This document shows, one piece after another, positions 28,439 through 38,134 of a stretch of 64,000 nt of DNA. Each line of letters begins with the position of its first letter. Position 1 is the first letter of the stretch. Position numbers and translations under genes: made by a program. The stretch is from Herbaspirillum sp. AP02 (GTDB lineage: Bacteria > Pseudomonadota > Gammaproteobacteria > Burkholderiales > Burkholderiaceae_D): positions 124,001 through 188,000 of the forward strand of contig NZ_JADWMY010000007.1 of NCBI RefSeq assembly GCF_015767275.1, written 5' to 3'. Under the pieces are notes generated by a model. It did not search any database and was not told the DNA's origin. It worked only from the letters and a program-made list of their open reading frames with translations.

Positions 28439-29011
28439 ATGCCGACCATGAAAGCCAAAGCCGCCGACCACTCCTCCGCCAGCACCAGCGCCCAAGCCGC
28501 GACCGTGACGGCGCTGGCCGAGGCGCAACTGCGCGAGGCCGGTGTACGGGTGACGCAAGCACGCGTCAATGTGCTGGGCGCATTGCTGGAGACCCGCAGT
28601 GCTGCCTCGCACCAGGATATCCAGGATCGTTTCGCCGACATGGACCGGGTCACGCTCTACCGCGCCCTCGATTGCCTGACCGAGGCCGGCCTGGCACACA
28701 AGATTTCCAGCGACGATCGCATCTTCCGCTACAGCGCCGGCGCCGATCATGCCGAGCACGGCCTGCACGATCACTCCCATGGCAAGCAGCATCAGCATGG
28801 TCATTTCAAATGCACCCGGTGCCACCGCGTGTTCTGTCTGGATGCCAGCGATGGCACCGATTTTCTGGCCACCGTCCTGCCCGATGCCGATCGTCATCGC
28901 TCCACCGCCGCGCAATTGCAGTCTGCCCTGCGCAAGACACTGGGCAAGGGTTTCCAGAGTCACGAAGTGGAGCTGACCATCAAGGGCTGGTGCGCCGATT
29001 GCGCCGACTAA
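28439..29011 (+). CDS. Fur-family metal-dependent regulator (Zur-like)
   Basis: A 190-aa winged-helix repressor of the Fur superfamily. The DNA-binding half has RVTQARVNVLGALLE and DMDRVTLYRALDCL. The structural zinc site is CTRCHRVFCL plus the C-terminal WCADCAD. A striking histidine-rich segment (HAEHGLHDHSHGKQHQHGH) sits between the two domains. The CxxC pairs and His-rich linker favour a zinc regulator (Zur) or a related metallosensor over iron Fur. No metal transporter is adjacent, so targets are elsewhere. ATG at 28448 is an alternative start. Confidence 0.85.
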   Translation: MPTMKAKAADHSSASTSAQAATVTALAEAQLREAGVRVTQARVNVLGALLETRSAASHQDIQDRFADMDRVTLYRALDCLTEAGLAHKISSDDRIFRYSAGADHAEHGLHDHSHGKQHQHGHFKCTRCHRVFCLDASDGTDFLATVLPDADRHRSTAAQLQSALRKTLGKGFQSHEVELTIKGWCADCAD

Positions 29012-29037
29012 GGCCACCCCGGCAACCCCATCCTCGC

Positions 29038-29775
29038 CTAGCGCAAGGCTCCCAGCGCCGCCAGCCGGCGCGGCAATTGCCGCACTGAACGAACCTTCAC
29101 ATCAACAAAACCCGGTAAACGGCTCAAGGCGCGCTGTCCCCCCATATGTCCCAGGAGCGCCTGGCTGCCGCGCAGGTACTGGGTCACCCAGGCAGTACGC
29201 ACGCCAAGTTCACGGGCACTTTTCAGGTTATCCACGGTGTCCTCGACCAGGATGCAGCGCCGCGGCGCGATCTTGTGACGCGCCAGCAGCTTGCGCAACA
29301 TCAGCCGCGAAGGTTTGGGCCGCAACTGGCGATGCACGTGCATGCTCTCGATGGAAATGTGGTGCGAGAAATGCCGGTGCAGCCCGAGATGCCGCACCAG
29401 TTCCCGCGAATAACGGCGGGGAGCATTGGTGAGCAGGATCTTGCGACCCGGCAATTGCTGCAACCAGCGACCGATGCCACGTTCGGCGCGCACCATGCCG
29501 GGCAAGTCATCGAAGAGGTGTGCCTCGTGCAGGAACTCGTCGATATCCATGCCGTGATGTCGCACCAGGCCCAGCAGGGTGGCACCGTACAGTTTCCAGT
29601 AATGCCGGCGCAGATAGTTCACCGCCGCCTCGTCGCTGGGCTGACCATCAGTCTCCAGCACGCGCTGGATGATGCGGTTCATGTTGGTATTGATCGCCGG
29701 GAAGATCGCGTGCGAGGCGTTGTGCAGCGTATTGTCGAGGTCGAACAGCCAGAGCGGTGTAGTATTGGACGCCAT
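29038..29775 (-). CDS. HAD-family pyrimidine 5'-nucleotidase-like phosphatase
   Basis: A 245-aa haloacid dehalogenase-type hydrolase. Motif I is FDLDNT, with Asp11 as nucleophile and Asp13 as acid/base. Motif II is LLTNAP, and later LVEDTVDNLKSAREL contributes the acidic metal site. This subgroup resembles the yeast SDT1 pyrimidine 5'-nucleotidase. The C-terminal ~40 residues are very basic. Its stop is 26 nt from the Fur-family stop, on the opposite strand. Confidence 0.85.
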   Translation of the reverse strand: MASNTTPLWLFDLDNTLHNASHAIFPAINTNMNRIIQRVLETDGQPSDEAAVNYLRRHYWKLYGATLLGLVRHHGMDIDEFLHEAHLFDDLPGMVRAERGIGRWLQQLPGRKILLTNAPRRYSRELVRHLGLHRHFSHHISIESMHVHRQLRPKPSRLMLRKLLARHKIAPRRCILVEDTVDNLKSARELGVRTAWVTQYLRGSQALLGHMGGQRALSRLPGFVDVKVRSVRQLPRRLAALGALR

Positions 29776-29836
29776 AAATCGGACGGGCGCGCCTCACGGC
29801 AAGCGGGGACGCACCTTCAGCAAAGAAAGGCCAGCA

Positions 29837-30769
29837 GTGAACGGATTGATGCAACGGGTGATTATAGTGAGTTTGACCTGGCTGTCCTGCTTTAACTTTA
29901 CCCTTCCAGCCCACGCGGCCGCCACAGCCAATGCCGCCGGCGCGGTCCCACCCCGCGGGGCGCTATACCAGGTCTCCGATGGTCACCATACCTTGCTGCT
30001 GTTCGGCACCATCCACGTCGGCGCCCCCGATTTCTACCCGCTGGAACAGCGCCTGACCCAGGCCCTGGCCGCCGCACCCGTGCTGGCGCTGGAACTGGAC
30101 CCGGACAATGGCGCCGCGATGCAGAGCGCCGTGCAACGCTATGCCCTTTACCCTGACGGTCAGCGCATCCAGGACCACCTCGATCCCGCACTGGCGCAGC
30201 GCACGCTTGCCACGCTGGCGCGTGCTGGCCTGCCGCTCCAGGCCGTGCAGCACATGCGCCCATGGATGCTGGCCATGGCCCTGACGGTGCAAGAATACGG
30301 GCACCACGGTTACCGCACCGACCTGGCCGTGGATAGCCATCTGGCGAGCACCGTACGCGCCCACGGTGGCCAGGTGGTCGAACTGGAAAGCGCAGACCGC
30401 CAGATGAGCCTCTTCAGCCAGCTCACCGAAGCGGAACAGGCCGAGTTCCTCGCCGATACGCTGCGCGAACTGGATGACGCTGCCTTGAGCCGCAAGCTCG
30501 ACCTGCTGGTGAACGCCTGGCGCCATGCCGACAGCACCGGCTTCGCCACCGCCCTCGCGGACATGCGACAGGATGACAGCTTCGCCACCCGCTTCACGCT
30601 CAAGACCCTGCTGCAGCAACGCAACCCCGGCCTGGCCAATGGCGTGGCCGACCTGCTGCGCCAGCATGACCGGGCCGTGGCGGCGATCGGCATCCTGCAC
30701 CTGGTGGGACCGGACAGCGTGCCGCACTTGCTGAAGAAAAAGGGATTGCAGGTCAAACAACTCTATTGA
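29837..30769 (+). CDS. TraB/GumN family protein
   Basis: A 310-aa exported protein of the TraB/GumN family, whose members are proposed metalloproteases. A hydrophobic signal segment (VIIVSLTWLSCFNFTLPAHAA) starts the chain. Family motifs include LFGTIHVG and the C-terminal AIGILHLVGPDSVPHLL with its conserved histidine. GTG at 29837 is preferred because GAAAGG lies 6-7 nt upstream; ATG at 29849 is possible. It is divergent from the HAD gene and convergent with argB. Confidence 0.85.
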   Translation: MNGLMQRVIIVSLTWLSCFNFTLPAHAAATANAAGAVPPRGALYQVSDGHHTLLLFGTIHVGAPDFYPLEQRLTQALAAAPVLALELDPDNGAAMQSAVQRYALYPDGQRIQDHLDPALAQRTLATLARAGLPLQAVQHMRPWMLAMALTVQEYGHHGYRTDLAVDSHLASTVRAHGGQVVELESADRQMSLFSQLTEAEQAEFLADTLRELDDAALSRKLDLLVNAWRHADSTGFATALADMRQDDSFATRFTLKTLLQQRNPGLANGVADLLRQHDRAVAAIGILHLVGPDSVPHLLKKKGLQVKQLY

Positions 30770-30796
30770 CCTGCGCCAGACCCTGGCCGCCGGGCA

Positions 30797-30828
30797 TAAA
30801 AAATGGATGAGCATGCTCATCCATTTCT
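30797..30828. terminator. terminator shared by argB and the TraB/GumN gene
   Basis: AAATGGATGAGC is followed directly by its inverted copy, giving an almost perfect palindrome (30801-30826). The leftward strand ends in six T residues, so argB is the main user. Confidence 0.75.
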
Positions 30829-30854
30829 TGTCTTGCCACTGCTCGAAAGCGGTA

Positions 30855-31748
30855 TCAGTGCGAGCGGATCATGGTCCCGAAGGCCTGCTCGGTCAGCACT
30901 TCCAGCAGCAGCGAGTGTTCGATGCGACCGTCGATGATGTGCACCGTGTTCACACCCGACTTGGCCGCATCCAGGGCCGAGGAAATCTTCGGGAGCATGC
31001 CACCCGAAATGGTGCCGTCGGCAAACATCTCGTCGATCTCGCGGGCCGAGAGGTCGGTCAGCAGATTGCCGGCCTTGTCCTGGACGCCGGCAATGTTGGT
31101 CATCATGATCAGCTTTTCGGCGTGCAGGATTTCGGCGATCTTGCCGGCTACCACGTCGGCGTTGATGTTATAGGCCTGGCCGTCGTCACCGAAACCGATG
31201 GGCGAAATAATGGGGATGAAGGCATCATCCTGCAGCGCCTTGACCACCGCCGGATTGATCGCCTCGATCTCGCCGACGTAGCCGATATCGACGAACTGGC
31301 CCGGATGCTCCTTGTCCGGCATCTGCATCTTGCGCGCGCGGATCAGGCCGCCGTCCTTGCCGGTCAGGCCCACTGCCTGGCCGCCATAGTGATTGATCAA
31401 CATCACGATGTCCTGCTGTACTTCGCCGCCCAGCACCCATTCCACCACTTCCATGGTCTCTTCGTCGGTAATGCGCATGCCCTGCACGAAGGTCCCCTGC
31501 TTGCCGATCTTCTTGAGCGCCGCATCGATCTGCGGACCGCCACCGTGAACCACCACCGGGTTCATGCCGACCAGCTTCAACAGGATCACGTCACGGGCGA
31601 AGCCGTGCTTGAGGCTTTCCTCGGTCATTGCATTGCCACCGTACTTGACCACGATGGTCTTGCCGTGGAACTTACGGATATACGGCAGCGCCTCGGCCAG
31701 GATTTCGGCTTTGATCTGGGGAGCTACGTTGGTCAGGTCGGTGGTCAT
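30855..31748 (-). CDS. argB: acetylglutamate kinase
   Basis: Phosphorylates N-acetylglutamate, the second step of the arginine pathway. The 297-aa amino-acid-kinase fold shows VKYGGNAM near 34-41, the substrate loop [10 protein letters not shown] near 66-75, and [14 protein letters not shown]. An N-terminal helix before the core ([16 protein letters not shown]) is typical of the arginine-sensitive hexameric form, so feedback inhibition by arginine is likely. A leftward TAAAAT at 31809-31804 may be its -10 element. Confidence 0.97.
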   Translation of the reverse strand: MTTDLTNVAPQIKAEILAEALPYIRKFHGKTIVVKYGGNAMTEESLKHGFARDVILLKLVGMNPVVVHGGGPQIDAALKKIGKQGTFVQGMRITDEETMEVVEWVLGGEVQQDIVMLINHYGGQAVGLTGKDGGLIRARKMQMPDKEHPGQFVDIGYVGEIEAINPAVVKALQDDAFIPIISPIGFGDDGQAYNINADVVAGKIAEILHAEKLIMMTNIAGVQDKAGNLLTDLSAREIDEMFADGTISGGMLPKISSALDAAKSGVNTVHIIDGRIEHSLLLEVLTEQAFGTMIRSH

Positions 31749-31875
31749 GGCAATGTCCTGTCGATGCGATGAGGGATGGGTGACGGTAAAGCTTAGGGAC
31801 GGGATTTTACATGGAAAGCCGCCCGGCTTCGCAGCGCAACATGCGGCGTGTCCGATCCTGACAACGCCGCCGTGT

Positions 31876-32682
31876 TCAGGCGCTGCAGCCGCGGATTTCC
31901 TGGTCCGGGAAAGCGCTCTTGATGTTCTCCAGGGCAGTGCGCGCTTCCGGGCTCAGGTCACGCAACTGGAACACCTGCTTGCCAGCCCCGGAGCGGCGGG
32001 CAATGATGCGGGCGCTGCGCACCCCGCGCGAGATCAACTGGCCGACATAGGCCTTGGCCGCGTCCTCGGTGCGGAAGATGCCCAGCGAAACGCCATAGCG
32101 CAATGCCGGATTGGGGAAACTGTCAGGAATGACGTAGAAGTCCCCGATACCCAGGCGACGCAGCTCGGCAATGCGCCGGTCGGCGCCGTCGCGGCCATCC
32201 TGCGGCGGAATATAGACCATGTGGCTGGTGACGTCCTGGGTCAGTTTCTGGACCACCTTGTCACCCAGGTTGAGGCTGGCCAGCTGGGCCGAGAAGCGAC
32301 GGGCGTCGTTGGCCGTGAAATTGCCGACCTCGGTACAGGAGGGGGGGACGGCAGCGACCTGGGTGGCCGCCGTGGCTGGCGCCGCCGGCGTCGGCTGTGC
32401 GGCGGAGGCCGCAGCATCAGCTGCACTGGCGCCCGCGGGCGCAGTAGCGGCGGGCGGGGATTCCGCACCGGCGGGTGCGCTAGCGGCCGGCTGCGCACGC
32501 AGCTGGGACGCCAGCTTTTCGCTATTGGCCGGCAGCACGCTCAACAGCTCGGGATGCAATTGCTCGGCCAGGCGCTGTGGCTCGTGCCGTTCGGTGGCGC
32601 TGGCACCGAAATAGCCACGCGTCAAACCGAACAGGACCACGTTACCGACCAGCAATAGCCAAAAAAGCAGTTTCAGCTTCAT
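31876..32682 (-). CDS. SPOR-domain membrane-anchored protein
   Basis: A 268-aa protein with one N-terminal membrane helix ([16 protein letters not shown]) and a periplasmic Ala/Pro-rich linker (~68-110). The C-terminal SPOR-like domain (about 165-250; [21 protein letters not shown]) would bind peptidoglycan stripped of stem peptides, as at division sites. A lone Cys precedes the folded part, and the chain ends RGCSA. It lies between argB and coaX, all leftward. Confidence 0.82.
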   Translation of the reverse strand: MKLKLLFWLLLVGNVVLFGLTRGYFGASATERHEPQRLAEQLHPELLSVLPANSEKLASQLRAQPAASAPAGAESPPAATAPAGASAADAAASAAQPTPAAPATAATQVAAVPPSCTEVGNFTANDARRFSAQLASLNLGDKVVQKLTQDVTSHMVYIPPQDGRDGADRRIAELRRLGIGDFYVIPDSFPNPALRYGVSLGIFRTEDAAKAYVGQLISRGVRSARIIARRSGAGKQVFQLRDLSPEARTALENIKSAFPDQEIRGCSA

Positions 32683-32736
32683 CCGTGCCTTGTCTTTCCT
32701 TGCCTTTGTTGATTTGCCTGACGCGATGGACTGGCT

Positions 32737-33522
32737 TCAGCGCCCATGGTTCATGGCCGTCTGCAGGCCAAGCAGGACCAGATTATCCACTTTTTCCAGG
32801 GGCGTAGCGCCCAGGTTCAGATAAGGCGCCAGCAGCCTTCCGGCTCCTCCGGCCAGCAGACAGCGCAACTTCGCCTGCGGCCGCGCCAGTCGCCGTTGCA
32901 TCAGCGCATGTTCAATGGCCCCGACCTGGGCAGCGATGCAACCGGAAACAATGGCATCCACCGTATTGTCCGCAAACACCTGCTCCGGCGGCGCCGCGCC
33001 ATCGATGCGCGGCAGTTGCGCGGTGTTCAGCGCCAGCGAAGTGGCCATGGTGCCGAAACCGGGCAGGATCATGCCGCCCTCGAAGACGCCGGCAGCGCTG
33101 AGTACGTCAATGGTGGTGGCCGTGCCACAGGTGGCGACCAGCAATTCCTCGTCCGGGAACAAGGCACGCGCACCGATGGCAGCAGCGAAGCGGTCGCAGC
33201 CGAGTTGGCCAGGATGACGATAGCCGTTACGCACACCGGCGCGCTCTGCAGTGGAGGCAAACCATTCGACAATGACACGTGGTCCGAACGCCTCCTGCAG
33301 GACAGCCTGAAGGCTTGCCCGCAATGCCGGACCCGCCACGTTGGACACGCACACCTGCATTCCCGCCGCCGGTGCCACCACTGCGGACCAGGCCTGCAAC
33401 AGCGTGGCCACCTCGGCGCGCTCGACTGCGCCCTGTTGCAGCCAGCCGCCTGGCAAGGCGCTATCCGGACCAGACAAGGCCCATTTGATGCGGGTATTGC
33501 CGGCATCGACCAGCAGCATCAT
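32737..33522 (-). CDS. coaX: type III pantothenate kinase
   Basis: Phosphorylates pantothenate in the first step of CoA synthesis and, unlike CoaA, is not inhibited by CoA in known members. The 261-aa ASKHA fold shows the phosphate loop DAGNTRIKWAL at 6-16, the HPGQLGCDRF substrate region, and TCGTATTIDVL with its catalytic Asp. The start overlaps the birA stop by 4 nt (ATGA at 33519-33522), so the two are co-translated. Confidence 0.95.
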   Translation of the reverse strand: MMLLVDAGNTRIKWALSGPDSALPGGWLQQGAVERAEVATLLQAWSAVVAPAAGMQVCVSNVAGPALRASLQAVLQEAFGPRVIVEWFASTAERAGVRNGYRHPGQLGCDRFAAAIGARALFPDEELLVATCGTATTIDVLSAAGVFEGGMILPGFGTMATSLALNTAQLPRIDGAAPPEQVFADNTVDAIVSGCIAAQVGAIEHALMQRRLARPQAKLRCLLAGGAGRLLAPYLNLGATPLEKVDNLVLLGLQTAMNHGR

Positions 33523-34361
33523 CCGTCCTGCAGCCGCAACGACAGGTCACCGGCCAGCACCGCGACCTGGCCCTGCTCGGTATCCATCAGGAAGCGGCCC
33601 ATCATGTCCACGCCGACGGCGGTCCCTTCATGGACCACGCGGCCATGATCGACAATCTTGACGGCCTGTCCGGCGTAGGCGTGGAAGGCTTCCCACCGTT
33701 TGACGAAGGCCCCGAAGCCGCGTTGTTCGAATTCCTCCAGCACACTGGCCAGGGCGCTGGCGATGATGGCCAGCACCGTCTCCCGGGGCGCCTTCTGCAA
33801 CTCGGAAGCCGCACCAATCGGGCGCTGCAGTTCATCGGCCAGGCCGGCCGGCACGACCAGATTGATGCCGATGCCGATCACCGCCCAGGTGGCGTCGCCA
33901 CGACCACCATCGGAGGCGGTCTCGATGAGGATGCCGGCCAGCTTGGCGCCATCGCGCAGCACGTCATTGGGCCATTTCAGTTGCGGTCGCACACCGAAGA
34001 CTTCCAGCGCCTCGGCCAGTGCCACGCCGATGGCCAGTGGCAGGCCCAGCAAAGCGTGCATCGGGCGCTGCAGCCGCCAGGCCAGAGAGAAGGTCAGCGA
34101 ATCCTCGGGCACGGCGCGCCACGGCCGGCCGGCCCGACCACGACCGGCGCTCTGGCGGTCTGCCACCAGCAGCAGCGGGCGCTGCAGGCTGCTCAGGCGC
34201 TGCATCAGGTCGACGTTGGTGGAACCGGTCAGGGCCACCGCCTCGACATCGATGCGTTGCTGGCCTTCGCTGTCGGAGCCGGCCAACAGCATGCCGATGC
34301 GCTCGGGGCGCACCAGCGGTGCCGATTCGAATTCGGCAGGCATGGGAAAAGTCAAAGTCAT
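33519..34361 (-). CDS. birA: biotin--[acetyl-CoA-carboxylase] ligase
   Basis: Activates biotin to biotinyl-AMP and attaches it to the biotin carboxyl carrier protein. The 280-aa protein shows the adenylate loop GRGRAGRPW, the KWPNDV motif and GIGINL. The N-terminal DNA-binding winged helix of bifunctional BirA is absent, so this is a monofunctional ligase and not a repressor. ATG at 34361 is preceded at 7 nt by TACAAT and by no Shine-Dalgarno. ATG at 34370 is also in frame. It is coupled to coaX. Confidence 0.93.
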   Translation of the reverse strand: MTLTFPMPAEFESAPLVRPERIGMLLAGSDSEGQQRIDVEAVALTGSTNVDLMQRLSSLQRPLLLVADRQSAGRGRAGRPWRAVPEDSLTFSLAWRLQRPMHALLGLPLAIGVALAEALEVFGVRPQLKWPNDVLRDGAKLAGILIETASDGGRGDATWAVIGIGINLVVPAGLADELQRPIGAASELQKAPRETVLAIIASALASVLEEFEQRGFGAFVKRWEAFHAYAGQAVKIVDHGRVVHEGTAVGVDMMGRFLMDTEQGQVAVLAGDLSLRLQDG

Positions 34362-34439
34362 AGCGCACATTGTACCGGCAGACAGTGCCGGCGCGGCGGG
34401 CCGGCCCGGTGGACGCCGAAATCGGTTACCCTCTGCCGC

Positions 34440-35600
34440 ATGCCAGCCCCGTCCGATCCTGCCGCCAACCGCGCCTGCGCTCCTGCTGCCTCCGCTGCTG
34501 CGCCGGCCGCGTCTTCCTTTGCGCGGGTCAGCCTGCTGGTCTATACGTTGCTGATCATCTATGCCAGCTGGTATCCGTTTACCGGCTGGCGCGACATGGG
34601 CATCAAACCCTTCGATTACCTGGGCGCGCGGCTGCCCTATTACTGGACCGCCTTCGACGTCTGGACCAATGTCGCCGGCTATGCGCCACTGGGCGCCCTG
34701 CTGGTGCTGGCGATGTATCCGCGTCTGCGCCCCTGGTGGGCCATATGGCCCGCCATGCTGGGCGGGGTCCTGCTGTCGGCCTGCATGGAGGCGGTGCAGA
34801 CCTACCTGCCGACCCGCGTGCCGTCCAACCTTGACCTCTTGACCAACTCCGCCGGTGCCGCCCTGGGCGCCGTGCTGGGTGCGCTCTGCAGTCGCTATTT
34901 CCTGCACGAGAGCCGCTTCCTGCTGGTGCGGCGGCGCTGGTTCTCGGGTGAAGCCAGCCGGGGACTGGCGGTGGCGGGCCTGTGGCCGCTGGCGCTGATC
35001 TATCCGCAGAACCACCTGTTCGGCCTGGGCCATCTGGTGCCACCGTTGTCGGCCTTCTTTTCAGACCTGCTGGACACCCCCATCGACCTGGCCACCAGCT
35101 GGCTCAACAGCGCCCAGCTCAGCGCCGAGCAATACTGGCTGGCCGACGTCATCGTCACCGCCTGCGGCCTGACCGGCGCGGCCTTGCTGTTCCTGCTGCT
35201 GCTGCGCCGGCAGGCACCACGGCGACGACTGGTGGCGCTGTACCTGCTGGCCTGCATCGCTGCCAAGTCGCTGGCCTGCGCGCTGTTCTTCGCGCCGCAG
35301 AATGCCTTCATCTGGATTTCGCCCAGCGCCGTGGGCGGGATCATGCTGGGTACCCTGATGATTGCCGGCCTGACCTGGGCGCCACCCACGGCACAGCGAC
35401 GCATCGCCGCACTGGCGCTGATCCTGAGCCTGGTGGTGACCAATGCCGTACCGGCCAACCCCTACTACCTCTCCACGCTGGAGACCTGGGTACAGGGCAA
35501 GTTCCTCAACTTCGACGGCGCCGCCCAGTTCCTGTCGGTGCTGTGGCCGTTCCTGGCGATCTGGTTCCTGTTCCACCCGGTGCACCGCAGGCAAGTCTGA
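34440..35600 (+). CDS. VanZ family membrane protein
   Basis: A 386-aa polytopic inner-membrane protein with about eight to ten hydrophobic helices. The N-terminal half matches VanZ-like proteins: YASWYPFTGWRDMG, a paired helix region, then VQTYLPTRVPSNLDLLTNSAGAALG, which holds the conserved polar residues of the family. The C-terminal half is a further membrane region. VanZ proteins are linked to glycopeptide resistance in some Gram-positives, but most homologues have no known role. It is divergent from birA (78 nt) and may share a transcript with the ferredoxin gene downstream. Confidence 0.82.
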   Translation: MPAPSDPAANRACAPAASAAAPAASSFARVSLLVYTLLIIYASWYPFTGWRDMGIKPFDYLGARLPYYWTAFDVWTNVAGYAPLGALLVLAMYPRLRPWWAIWPAMLGGVLLSACMEAVQTYLPTRVPSNLDLLTNSAGAALGAVLGALCSRYFLHESRFLLVRRRWFSGEASRGLAVAGLWPLALIYPQNHLFGLGHLVPPLSAFFSDLLDTPIDLATSWLNSAQLSAEQYWLADVIVTACGLTGAALLFLLLLRRQAPRRRLVALYLLACIAAKSLACALFFAPQNAFIWISPSAVGGIMLGTLMIAGLTWAPPTAQRRIAALALILSLVVTNAVPANPYYLSTLETWVQGKFLNFDGAAQFLSVLWPFLAIWFLFHPVHRRQV

Positions 35601-35670
35601 GCGGGGTGTATCATTGACGCTTTGCCGGCCCAGGCCGGCAGCGTCGCCACTGTCCACAGGTCTTTATCCC

Positions 35671-35991
35671 ATGAGCGATCAACCCTATTACGAACACCAC
35701 GTCTTCTTCTGCCTGAACCAGCGCAAGCCCGGCGAGCGCACCTGCTGTGCCGACAAGGGCGCCCAGGCAGCCCAGGAACATGCCAAGAAACGCATCAAGC
35801 AACTGGGCCTGTCGGCCCCCGGCAAAGTACGCATCAACAAGGCCGGCTGCCTGGAGCGCTGCGAAGAAGGCCCGGTGGTGGTGATCTACCCGCAGGGCAC
35901 CTGGTACACCTACGTCGACAACGAAGACATCGACGAGATCATCGACAGCCACATCGTCGGTGGCAAGGTGGTCGACCGCCTCAAGATCTAG
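35671..35991 (+). CDS. thioredoxin-fold [2Fe-2S] ferredoxin
   Basis: A 106-aa protein resembling stand-alone thioredoxin-like ferredoxins and the NuoE fold. The cluster ligands are Cys in FFCLNQR, the CC pair in RTCCADKG, and two later cysteines in AGCLERCEEGP. The C-terminal VVIYPQGTWY is typical of this family. Partner proteins are not evident; the hydrolase gene starts 31 nt downstream and may be co-transcribed. Confidence 0.9.
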   Translation: MSDQPYYEHHVFFCLNQRKPGERTCCADKGAQAAQEHAKKRIKQLGLSAPGKVRINKAGCLERCEEGPVVVIYPQGTWYTYVDNEDIDEIIDSHIVGGKVVDRLKI

Positions 35992-36022
35992 CAGCACGCT
36001 CCATCACAGTTTTCAGCAAGCC

Positions 36023-36685
36023 ATGAACGCACATACCCAGAATTTCATGATCGCAGGCGCCGTCGGCCAGCTCGAATGCGCACTCGACCTGCCCGATCCC
36101 GAACTCTTCGCCGCCCCGGTCGGCCTGGCCCTGGTGGCCCACCCCCACCCGCTCTATGGCGGGACCATGGACAACAAGGTCGCGCAAACCCTGGCCCGCA
36201 CCTTCCTGGCCCTGGGCTATGTGGCGGTGCGCATGAATTTCCGTGGCGTGGGCAAGTCCGAAGGCGTGCATGACCATGGTGCCGGCGAGACCGACGACAT
36301 GGCCCTGCTGCTGCAACACATGCGCAGCCAGTATCCGGACCTGCCGCTGGCGCTGGGTGGATTCTCCTTTGGTACCTTCGTCCAGGCACAACTGCAGCAA
36401 CGCCTGCTGCAACAGGATGCTGCCTCGGCCGCTGAGCGCCTGGTGCTGGTCGGCACCGCCGCCGGCAAGTGGCCCATGCCGCCCGCTCCGGCCAACACCA
36501 TCCTGATCCACGGCGAGCAGGACGACACCATTCCCCTCTCCGCCGTGCTGGACTGGGCGCGCCCGCAGGAACTGCCGGTGGTGGTGATTCCGGGATCGGA
36601 TCACTTTTTTCACCGCAAGCTGCAACATATCAAGAACGTCGTGGTCGAAAGCTGGCATCGCCGCCCGGCGCAGCTTCAGGCCTGA
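36023..36685 (+). CDS. alpha/beta hydrolase
   Basis: A 220-aa serine hydrolase related to the COG2945 group. The opening VAHPHPLYGGTMDNKVAQTLAR region forms the oxyanion side. The nucleophile elbow is GFSFG, a variant of GxSxG. HGEQDDTIPL gives the acidic residue and GSDHFFHRKL the histidine. The substrate is unknown. It follows the ferredoxin gene closely and precedes dacC by 264 nt. Confidence 0.85.
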   Translation: MNAHTQNFMIAGAVGQLECALDLPDPELFAAPVGLALVAHPHPLYGGTMDNKVAQTLARTFLALGYVAVRMNFRGVGKSEGVHDHGAGETDDMALLLQHMRSQYPDLPLALGGFSFGTFVQAQLQQRLLQQDAASAAERLVLVGTAAGKWPMPPAPANTILIHGEQDDTIPLSAVLDWARPQELPVVVIPGSDHFFHRKLQHIKNVVVESWHRRPAQLQA

Positions 36686-36707
36686 GCGTTTTCACCGACG
36701 GCCCGAA

Positions 36708-36743
36708 GGCATGGCGGCGCTGTGAAGCACAGGGCGCCATGCC
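36708..36743. repeat. long hairpin downstream of the hydrolase gene
   Basis: GGCATGGCG and CGCCATGCC are perfect outer arms, with CTGTG/CACAG pairing inside. No T-run follows, so it may be a 3' stabilising structure or a weak terminator. Confidence 0.45.
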
Positions 36744-36782
36744 GGTTTCGCGAGGGGATTTTCGGGGTGAAGATCCATTCAA

Positions 36783-36812
36783 TTGGGAACGAAGCCACAT
36801 GACGTTTATAAT
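36783..36812 (+). promoter_or_regulatory. sigma70-type promoter for dacC
   Basis: TTGGGA (36783-36788) and a perfect TATAAT (36807-36812) are spaced by 18 nt. A start near 36819 gives a 130-nt leader before the dacC ATG. Confidence 0.6.
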
Positions 36813-36949
36813 TCAGTGGGTGCAGCCGGCCCGGTCTCTTCGACGCCTACGCCACGCTGCCACCTCACACTGAGCCTGCTCTGCCTTACTCTCTTTTCAA
36901 ACCAACAGCTACGATGTTCCCCCGTGCTGGCAATTTTTCTTAGGCACCG

Positions 36950-38104
36950 ATGAAAAAGCTTCTCGCGGCGCTCGCCGCAACCGTCCTTTCCGTTTCCGCC
37001 CTTACCGCTTCCGCCCAGAGTCTGCCGCCGCCTACCGTGGCTGCCAAGAGCTGGCTGCTGCTGGATGCCTCGGCCAACCAGGTGATCGCCTCTGCCGATC
37101 CGGACACCCGCGTGGAGCCGGCTTCGCTGACCAAGCTGATGACCGCCTACCTGGCCTTTGCCGCCCTGCGCGACAAGCGCCTGAGCCTGGAACAGGAAGT
37201 CAACGTCTCCGTCAACGCCTGGAAGGTCGATCCGAGCAGCTCCAAGATGTTCATCGAGCCCAACAAGCCGGTTTCCATCGACAACCTGCTGTATGGCCTG
37301 ATCTCGGTCTCCGGCAATGACGCCGCCGTGGCCGTGGCCGAAGCGGTCTCCGGCACCGAAGACGCCTTCGTGCAGCTGATGAACCGCGAAGCCCAGCGCC
37401 AGGGCCTGACCAATACCCACTTCAGCAACCCGCACGGCCTGCCCAGCGCGGACACCTATACCACCGCGCGTGACCTGGCGATCCTGTGCCGCAACCTGAT
37501 CAACGACTTCCCCGACTATTACAAGCGCTACTACTCGGTCAAGAAGTTCACCTACAACAACATCACCCAGCCCAACCGCAACCGCCTGCTGTGGCTGGAC
37601 CCGACGGTGGACGGCATGAAGACCGGTCACACCTCCAGCGCCGGCTATTCGCTGATCACCTCGGCCCATCGCCCGGTGCCCAACGGCGAGCGCCGCCTGA
37701 TCTCGGTGGTGATCGGTACCGTCTCCGACCAGGTCCGTACGCAGGAAAGCCAGAAGCTGCTGAACTGGGGCTTCCAGAACTTCGACGCCGTCAAGCTGTA
37801 CGCCAAGGGCCAGCCGGTCGATACGCCTGACGTATGGAAGGGTTCGCAGGGCAAGATCAAGGTCGGCTTCAAGAACGATGTCTACATCACCATCCCCAAG
37901 GGCAGCGCCGACAAGGTCAAGACCAAGCTGGATCGCAACGATCCGCTGATTGCCCCGATCTCGGAAAACGCCAAGGTCGGTACCCTGAAGGTGACCATCG
38001 ATGACAAGACCGTGGCCGAACTGCCGGTGGTGGCACTGGAATCGGTGGGTCCGGCCGGCTTCATCGGCCGCGCCTGGGATTCGCTGCGCCTGATGTTCAA
38101 GTAA
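36950..38104 (+). CDS. dacC: serine-type D-Ala-D-Ala carboxypeptidase (PBP5/6 family)
   Basis: Trims the terminal D-Ala from peptidoglycan stem peptides in the periplasm. The 384-aa chain has a signal peptide ending TASAQS (~24). The three penicillin-binding motifs are present: S59-L-T-K62, SGN at 121-123 and KTG at 224-226. The C-terminal beta domain (~275-365) is followed by an amphipathic helix (GRAWDSLRLMFK) that anchors the protein to the membrane. Which PBP5/6 paralogue (dacA or dacC) it represents cannot be settled from one copy. Confidence 0.93.
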   Translation: MKKLLAALAATVLSVSALTASAQSLPPPTVAAKSWLLLDASANQVIASADPDTRVEPASLTKLMTAYLAFAALRDKRLSLEQEVNVSVNAWKVDPSSSKMFIEPNKPVSIDNLLYGLISVSGNDAAVAVAEAVSGTEDAFVQLMNREAQRQGLTNTHFSNPHGLPSADTYTTARDLAILCRNLINDFPDYYKRYYSVKKFTYNNITQPNRNRLLWLDPTVDGMKTGHTSSAGYSLITSAHRPVPNGERRLISVVIGTVSDQVRTQESQKLLNWGFQNFDAVKLYAKGQPVDTPDVWKGSQGKIKVGFKNDVYITIPKGSADKVKTKLDRNDPLIAPISENAKVGTLKVTIDDKTVAELPVVALESVGPAGFIGRAWDSLRLMFK

Positions 38105-38134
38105 GCAGGTCTTCCGGCCGCTTCGGCATCCAGC

